Shown: positions 57,805 to 64,000 of the stretch, one piece after another | Layout: every line of letters starts with the position of its first letter | Position numbering within the stretch: position 1 is the stretch's first letter | From: Eumeta japonica | Lineage: Eukaryota; Arthropoda; Insecta; Lepidoptera; Psychidae | Direction of reading: 5' to 3' | Length of the DNA: 64,000 nt | NCBI GenBank assembly: GCA_005406025.1 | Contig: BGZK01000853.1 | Coordinates: 124,001 to 188,000, forward strand | Program-made: the position numbers and the translations under genes | The notes under the pieces: generated by a model | What the model saw: only the letters and a program-made list of their open reading frames with translations | Told to the model about the DNA's origin: nothing | Database searches by the model: none

Positions 57805-59842
57805 TTATTTAATTAATGAATCTTGTATGTTCACTAAACCACAAGCAATGGTGATGACATCATCAAGCACTTTTACTAAGTTGTGGTTGACACATGCATG
57901 TGGCTTCAACATATTAAATTCCCGTAATCGTCTAATCACTCTCTCCACATGTATTCTCAGGCTTGCAATTTGTTTTGTTTCTCTGACCTCACTTTTAGAC
58001 AGTTTTGCCCCAGTTGTTACACTCGGAGGCCGTACTAACTGCACTCCCTCTTCCGTAAATACTGTTCAACATGTTTGAACCCTCTGTCTGCCATCACATA
58101 CATGCCAGGTTGTAAACACCTTATAAAGTCACATTGTTCCACCAAACATGTATCCGTTATTCTTCCTCCGTAGCCTGGTGAAATGTAATTAATCAAACCA
58201 TTTGGTGTACAGGACACAAGATATTTGATGGTGTTAGCCTTTTGTATTCTGACCATGAGAGCTTGATGTAAGGCTTTCGAAGGCTTTTGCACCTCTATTT
58301 CTAGGCAATCTATGATGCAAGTCACATTGTGATATTTGTGCCTAAAAGCCATCGGTAATTTTTTTAATTAATTCATTATCTAATTTCACTAGAAATGGAC
58401 GTATTACACTAGCAATTACTGGAATATTTTTAAAATATTTTGCTTGCGTAAGTCGGAGTCATAGAAAAATCATCAGCGAGCTCTCTGAATGGGTTATTTA
58501 ATCTAATTTTTTTTAAACACATAAGTATATGATTTGCAGGAATATTAGTTTTTTCTTTAATTATATCAATTAGGTAGTAGCAACTTTTAGGCACACCAAT
58601 ATAAAATCGTGGATTTTTTGTTATTTTTAGCAAAGTGTATTCCAGAATTTTTGATGCTTCTTGTTTTTTATCTTCTTCGATTAATTCGCTGCAGTCTGAA
58701 GTAGATTTCATCTGTTGGGATATTGTTGATGGTGATGATTCTCTATGTGTAATAGATGGTGCAAATGAGATATCACTATCAGATTCTTCCTCAATTGTAA
58801 AAAGTTTCCTAGAATATTTCTGTATCATGGATGTAGATGGTTTGCAGTAATGCAACTTTTAATTTTAAATGGTGATGTGGAAACAGATTGGTTAAAAGGT
58901 TTCAAAGGTGATGTCATCTGGTTTACTAAATTCACTTCTGTTTGTATGGCTTTACTTCTGTATTTATATGTTATGAGTACTTGAGTTGCTTTATCCGCTG
59001 ACTTATGTGAATCTTTTGTGAAGTATTTTCTATATGAGCTTGTGAAACTGAAAGAGAAAAAACATAAATACAATACAGAATACCCACGTACATACTCATA
59101 TGCAATGCCAAGAATTGGTTACCTAACAATGACAAGTTATTCAATTTGTAGCATTGCTTTATTGATCACACAAGAAATAGATATTTTTATTCAAGAAAAT
59201 GAAGTAAATTTTAATACAGATAAATATGTAGTTACCGGAAATTCCAGAAGAGCTCTCTCCGACTTCCACCTGTTTTGTAGTAACAGATCTTTCTTCTAAA
59301 TCTTTCTCACATTCTTTAATTAATGTCAGTCTTTGTTTTTTGAGAATATATGGTCGTTTAGTAGCATTGAATGTTCGTTTTCTTCGATCTGGTTGACATT
59401 GAAATTTTGAGGGCATACATGCTGGTTTCATGCGAACCTGTGACACCGATCCCATCACATGATATTCCATATAATTCTCCATATCATTTGGTAACTGAAA
59501 TATTAATAAAAAAAATCTATTAAGATAGATAACATCAGAGCAAGATGGGATCTAACCTCAAAACATATTGTTTATTATTTAATTCATACCTCTGACAAGA
59601 TTATTGTACCACATACTACTTTAGAATCAACAAAACCAAATACAAACTTACGTCGAAGTGATCTTCACAAAAATAAAGGTGAGCAGTAGGCAATATCCCT
59701 GTTGCATCCCGCCTTGCAAGTTTTAGCCACTTGTCTCGTATCGTTTTCTTTTGTGGAACGAATACAAATAACTTATTAGGTGTTTTATAGATGTGTTATT
59801 ACACTGGGGTACCGCACAACCTCTATACACTTTGGAATTCAT
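57805..59842 (-). pseudogene. THAP-DDE transposase of the ISL2EU-like element, several frameshifts
   Basis: Coding order: start at 59842; CAVPQC and, after a frameshift near 59785, LFVFVPQKK and CEDHFD, which together form a THAP zinc finger (C-x4-C ... C-x2-H); then an intron 59495-59651 and KPACMPSKF. The middle is polar. The catalytic domain (DDE_4 type) starts near 58500 (NPFRELADDF) with IIDCLEI (first D), VMADRGF (second D) and HVERVIRRLREF (E), ending at 57805. Frameshifts are seen near 58430, near a run of seven A at 58361-58368 and near 58040. At least one more intron is likely at about 59050-59235. All three catalytic residues survive, but the gene is broken. Confidence 0.78.
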
Positions 59843-59989
59843 ATTTAATAGCACAAAATAACTAAAGTATTCAATGAGCGTCTTATGTTTACGTTTTGTT
59901 ATTCAACCGTGACGTCAGAAGCGACGCCTTGACACTGACAAGCGTTTTGGTGGAATTGAAATTTTATAAACTAAAATGTCTTTAAAAAT

Positions 59990-61009
59990 ATCTAAAACTT
60001 TGATTTTAGCAGAAATATGTTACTCATTATTAATAATGTATATTTCTGAGCATTATAGTACAGTTTTTAAAAAATTGTCATCATGCCTATTAACAAAACC
60101 CTAAGGATGAGAGTCCTATTCACATTTATTCATTTTTTTCTTCTATAAATTTCGAAAAATGAAGTATCATCCATAAATAATGGTCATTGAAAGTATAAAA
60201 CACTTTTTTTTTAATTAATTGCTAAAATAAAATAAAAAGTTCTATGGGGACCGACGTTTGTGAAGAACACTAATACATCATCACTAGGCATCCAGTTTTG
60301 CTTTTATTGAAAGGCAAAACTAGTAGTCTATCTTTTTTATTTTTATTTATATTGTTTTCAGTTTTTGTGTAAATAAGAAATATTTTTTAACAGAATTCAA
60401 AATTTAACCAACTTCAAAATTAAAAAGGAGGTTCTCAATTTGACTGTTTCTTTTTGTGTTACCTCAGAACTTTTGACTAAGTGAACTGATTTTGAAATTA
60501 TTTTTTTATTTGAAAGCTGGTGCTTCCCGTGTGGTCCCATTTCAATTTAGTCCAGTTCTGATAATGGCATCCATGAGAAAATCATATAAATCTTAAACTT
60601 GCATTAAGCATGCGGGTGACAAATGGACGACTAACTCAATATCACGCTAACCGATTTCGACAATTCTTTTTTTATTGGAAAGGATGTACTTCAAGGGTAA
60701 TTTGATGAGTTTGTTTAGGTTCTGATTATGGGATCCATGGCAAAATAACATAACTTTTCACTTCTTAGGAGAAAATTGAAGATACTCGACCGAATCTTTT
60801 AATGGCTATCCGAATATTTGAGTCTTACCGTAACGTCGTTATGTTCAAGTAATTGTCGTAGCCGAATGATCTTAATGGCTTACAGTAAGGGTGCGATCTA
60901 TGAGTAGCACGTTTAGTAGGTCTACCCATATTCAGACAAATTGGTTAGTGACTTCAGATTCACTAAAAATCCAAAAATAAACAAAAATTTAAACAAGAAA
61001 AACAGAGTT
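59990..61009. repeat. Gene-free interval with a lepidopteran-type dispersed repeat
   Basis: From about 60415 to 60965 there is a long repeat-like segment with AAAGGAGGTTCTCAATT, GTGGTCCCATTTCAATTT, GGGATCCATG and GCGATCTATGAGTAGCACG words. I recognise this as a common interspersed sequence of moth and butterfly genomes but cannot name the element. 59990-60400 shows nothing. Confidence 0.45.
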
Positions 61010-61690
61010 CAAAACAAAAACTATTCCAAAACAAATTAATATACACTAAAAGTGTAAATAATTTATTTTCTAACAATTAATAACTTACTTTTCTACTTTA
61101 ATATAGTACGATCTATGTTTTTACCATGCAAGAAGGTAGGTAGCTACCTACCCACTTCAAATATAACTCAACACATACCTATGAATAACAAACAATGATT
61201 AAAATATGTTTTAGTTTCCCTAAGTAAAATGAAATGAAAAATATTAGACTACTTAAAAGTCAATCAAGTTATTATGATAATATAATCTAGCTACAGTTAT
61301 TGTTATTTTTGAAGTCTGTGTTTATTGCTAGGTATATTAGTGTTTCCTTGGCTGGCACAGACTCCAAAACAACAATAATTGTAACTACATTATATTATCG
61401 TAATAATTTGATCAACTTTTAAGTAATTTAATATTTTTCATTTCATTTTACTTAGGAGACCTCTAAAAAATATTTTGATCATTGTTTGTTATTCATAGGA
61501 ATGTGTTGAGTTCAATTTGAAGTGGATAGGTAGCTATCTACATTCTTGTGTGGTAAACACATAGATCATACCTACATATTTGTAAGTAGAAAAAGGAAGT
61601 TGATTATTAAGTTGTAGAAGAATATGCAATTGTTTTTTTACATTTTAGTGCATATTGTTTTGAAATAGTTTTTTTTGAAGTCGGTTTTTT
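61010..61690. mobile_element. Long hairpin (foldback) element near the RpL6 3' end
   Basis: The left half 61010-61325 is inverted in the right half at about 61370-61690, with many scattered mismatches. The loop is only about 40 bp. Shared words include ATTCCTATGAATAACAAACA and AGTAAAATGAAATGAAAAAT. No coding sequence. It ends about 14 bp before the RpL6 poly(A) signal. Confidence 0.8.
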
Positions 61691-61703
61691 TTTTGTTAAA
61701 ATT

Positions 61704-61709
61704 TTTATT
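61704..61709 (-). terminator. Polyadenylation signal of RpL6
   Basis: AATAAA on the minus strand, 71 nt beyond the stop codon. Confidence 0.6.
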
Positions 61710-61779
61710 CATTCAAAAACAAATAATACTATGGATAAGAGATAGACATTTTTTTTCATAAATTTTTAATTAGTTCTAT

Positions 61780-63776
61780 TTAGAATCGCATCCTATGAGG
61801 AAATTGGCTGGAACGGAGTCCAAAAGCAGAACGCAGGTAGCCGCGCAGCACTTTCTTGTCGTCACGCTTGCCGATGGCCGCGATCACGGCCTCGTCCACC
61901 AGCTTCTGATCAGCCTTGCGTTGTTCGCTCGGCACATATTTCTGCAGTTGTACAAAATACCAATTAATATCTATGGTAGATCAAGAAACTTGAATTATTA
62001 ATAAAAATGGCAGAGCTTAACTTTTTTACTTTGACTAACTAAAAATAGTATAGACAAGACAAAAACATAAAAGATATCAAAAATAAGCTTCAATAAAATA
62101 TTTAAAATGTAAAAACATTGCATGTCAAAGTTTTTATTAAAATTATTTTTCAAAAACAAAACTGCTGATGATCATTACTTTTTAGACCTATTTCTCAGAT
62201 ATCAATAACTACATTCAAACCAGGCCATGTCTACTTAAACTTTCGAGCTGATTGTCTTTAGCTGATGTTTACAGGCAAGTTGTGTGTCGCACATCGTCGT
62301 CAAACAATTTACTATTATTTTAATTGTTGTAAATGATTTTGTGCGGTTATCTATAAGTAGTAAATTTTATTTGGAACTCATGTATGTACAATAAAAAAAA
62401 AATTTCCATTTACATACTTTTTTTTAACAAGAAAGATTCATTCATTTATAAGTACATAAAGTTTGTATGCATAATCTGTTCGTAATTCATACATTTTGTC
62501 AATTATGTATGAAATTTTCAGTTTGATAAATCGTGATGTAATTTAAACTCTTAACTGTTTCATTTAATTTTATGAGGACTATTAGGTAAATTCAGTAATA
62601 TGTAACTATAACTTTACAGAACCACAAAATAATCACATTAACAATTAGAACTTATATATGAATTTAGCAGCTAAAATGTGTGAAAAATTAAATATTTACA
62701 ATGTTGGAATTTTTCACACATTCTATGTGAAAAATTCCAACAATGCAAATAAAAAACACTACTTACTGTGTGTCCATTATTTACATAGTTGTTTTTTTTT
62801 GCCATGTCCCCTTAAGTTTTAGTTTATAGCCTAAAAAAATAAAAGATGAAAAAAAAAAGGGTATCACTGTTTATATAAAACCTTGCCCTAAAAGGTTCTT
62901 CTAAAAACGCTTCCGATTTAAATAGTATAAGATTTTGCCATGTAACACTTTATTTTTTTATCTTGAACGAGTGAATATATAGAAATAAAAAATATATGTA
63001 TTCTTGTAGTAAATTGAGCATAAATTACATTAATATAATATAACAAGGTTGAACAGTTATTGACTGTTATTTTATTAAAATTACAAATTGAATTTTTTAA
63101 TATAGTATAATCAGAAATTGATATTTACAAAAAACTAATTTTTATTAAAACAATTACAATTTTTTTGTAAAAGAAAGCATATCTAAAAAATATTCAGAGA
63201 TCGACTTTAACCTATAATAGCTGTTGAAGGAGTAAATTAATCATAAATTCATGAGAGATATTTTGTATTGTTTCATACCCTACATATATATTTTTCATTA
63301 CTTTATATTCTTGTTCAAAAAACAAAATGTGAAAAATAGCAAAAACCCATGTTATTTGAACAAGAGATGTATCATCTTTAATACATTGACCGACCTTAAT
63401 GTTTACCTATAATTATACTGTCACCTTTTTTCAATTCTAGCAAAAATAAATTTCACTTTAGTAATAGAATATCAGATAAAAATTTTATTTAATATATATT
63501 CTGAATGTTCTTATATTATCTTGTGTATTTATATACATATTACCATAGCTATCAGTAAATTTAAAATGTCCAAGCATAAATAAACCTCACCTCTTTCTTG
63601 CTTGCAAATATATCCTCTCCCTGCTTGCGCTTGACAGACCTTTTCGTGCTCTTCTTGTTCTTCTTGAAATAGGCATCGTTCAAGTGCTCAGGCAGCTTGA
63701 AGTCGCCGAGATCGACGCGGGTCGACGTGCCAATCACGTAACGCTGAGAGATGCGCCTCAGGGGGCAGGAGTTGAC
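61780..63776 (-). CDS. RpL6: 60S ribosomal protein L6 (eL6), last two coding exons, 5' part outside the window
   Basis: Exons 63591-63776 and 61780-61941 (coding order), joined phase 0, give 115 C-terminal residues: VNSCPLRRISQRYVIGTSTR, then DLGDFKLPEHLNDAYFKKNK, a basic stretch STKRSVKRKQGEDIF, and the end FGLRSSQFPHRMRF. This is the conserved C-terminus of eL6, a large-subunit protein that binds 28S rRNA expansion segments. The stop is TAA at 61780-61782. The region is GC-rich at third positions compared with kz and GTF3C4, as expected of a highly expressed gene. No further upstream exon is visible between 63777 and 64000. The 1.65-kb intron carries an overlapping palindrome pair at 62675-62742. 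Confidence 0.95.
62675..62742. repeat. Two overlapping perfect palindromes (RpL6 intron)
   Basis: AATGTGTGAAAAATT at 62675-62689 pairs with 62708-62722 (18-nt loop), and 62702-62717 pairs with 62727-62742 (16-bp arms, 9-nt loop). The same word therefore appears forward, inverted, then forward again. Confidence 0.92.
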
Positions 63777-64000
63777 CTGAAACAGTGAAGAATCAAAATG
63801 GCATAACTAACAAAATGTGTATTTGAAAACTGTCCAATGTTTTGCATCAAGCTTGCAAGCCTGTAGAAATTATTACTAAATTTCATCACTAAACTCAATA
63901 AGTGGTATGGCAATATATTAACGTGAATCTTAAACAGAAATATTTTAGGGCCAAGAACTGGCCAGCAATGTATTAACCTTTTCAGTTTATTAAGGCTGCC
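63777..64000. other. RpL6 intron continuing out of the window
   Basis: Sequence upstream of the exon at 63776; no coding sequence seen. Confidence 0.6.

Larger units (their letters stand above)
56860..59985. mobile_element. ISL2EU-like DNA transposon, decayed
   Basis: Two convergent genes, a YqaJ-type nuclease (plus) and a THAP plus DDE transposase (minus), are the defining content of ISL2EU elements, relatives of PIF/Harbinger (family knowledge). Outer limits are approximate: near both ends there is an inverted ACGTCACSGTTGAA word (about 56872 and 59910), which may be subterminal repeat. I could not define the terminal repeats or target duplication. Confidence 0.7.

Noticed and set aside
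57805..58078. Plus-strand frame over the transposase end
   Set aside because: It is the antisense of the DDE domain, whose catalytic motifs read on the minus strand.
1..64000. CRISPR arrays, operons, rRNA genes
   Set aside because: None seen; the repeats found are eukaryotic mini- and microsatellites and transposons.

Overview
The window looks like a lepidopteran (moth or butterfly) nuclear scaffold. The grounds are AT-rich DNA, GT-AG introns, AATAAA polyadenylation signals, an insect-type kurz/DHX37 helicase gene, two intracellular fatty-acid-binding-protein (FABP) genes, ribosomal protein L6, and an insect mix of mobile-element relics (mariner, jockey, RTE, ISL2EU, hAT and TTAA-target MITEs, pogo-like). 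The order-level call is inference.

Layout. 1-6258 has no host gene. It holds a putative solo LTR (3072-5833) split by a 2.2-kb transposon with ~460-bp terminal inverted repeats. 6259-23481 (minus) is a complete 18-exon DHX37/kurz gene, reconstructed in frame to 1186 residues; its introns carry a mariner relic, LTR pieces, MITEs and inverted repeats. 23482-24345 is a shared upstream region from which an intronless GTF3C4/TFIIIC90-like gene (24346-26310, plus) is read divergently. 26311-40278 is a repeat-rich desert with degenerate GATTCC-type repeats, a pogo-like MITE, RTE pieces, a 26-bp minisatellite grown inside a foldback element, an 8-bp-TSD hAT MITE, a broken jockey element and a second mariner relic. 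40366-41218 (plus) and 44224-49461 (minus) are two convergent FABP-family genes, both 136 residues, sharing two intron positions. 49462-61700 has no host gene: palindrome clusters, a 147-bp hAT MITE with perfect TSDs, a jockey-type RT fragment, a decayed ISL2EU-like element (YqaJ nuclease plus THAP/DDE transposase) and a long hairpin element. 61780-63776 (minus) holds the last two coding exons of RpL6, whose 5' part lies beyond the window.

Host functions. kz/DHX37 (small-subunit rRNA processing), GTF3C4 (RNA polymerase III transcription) and RpL6 (60S subunit) all serve ribosome and translation supply; the FABPs carry lipids in the cytosol. Nothing suggests an operon or a gene-cluster pathway.

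Most unusual signal. Perfect or near-perfect short inverted duplications with tiny loops recur across the window and often come as overlapping chains of two or three (38.8, 46.0, 47.0, 52.4, 53.6 and 62.7 kb). In the mariner relic at 38.8 kb they sit where mariner coding sequence should be continuous, so the inverted copies there are derived. Serial template switching, or an assembly artefact, would explain them.
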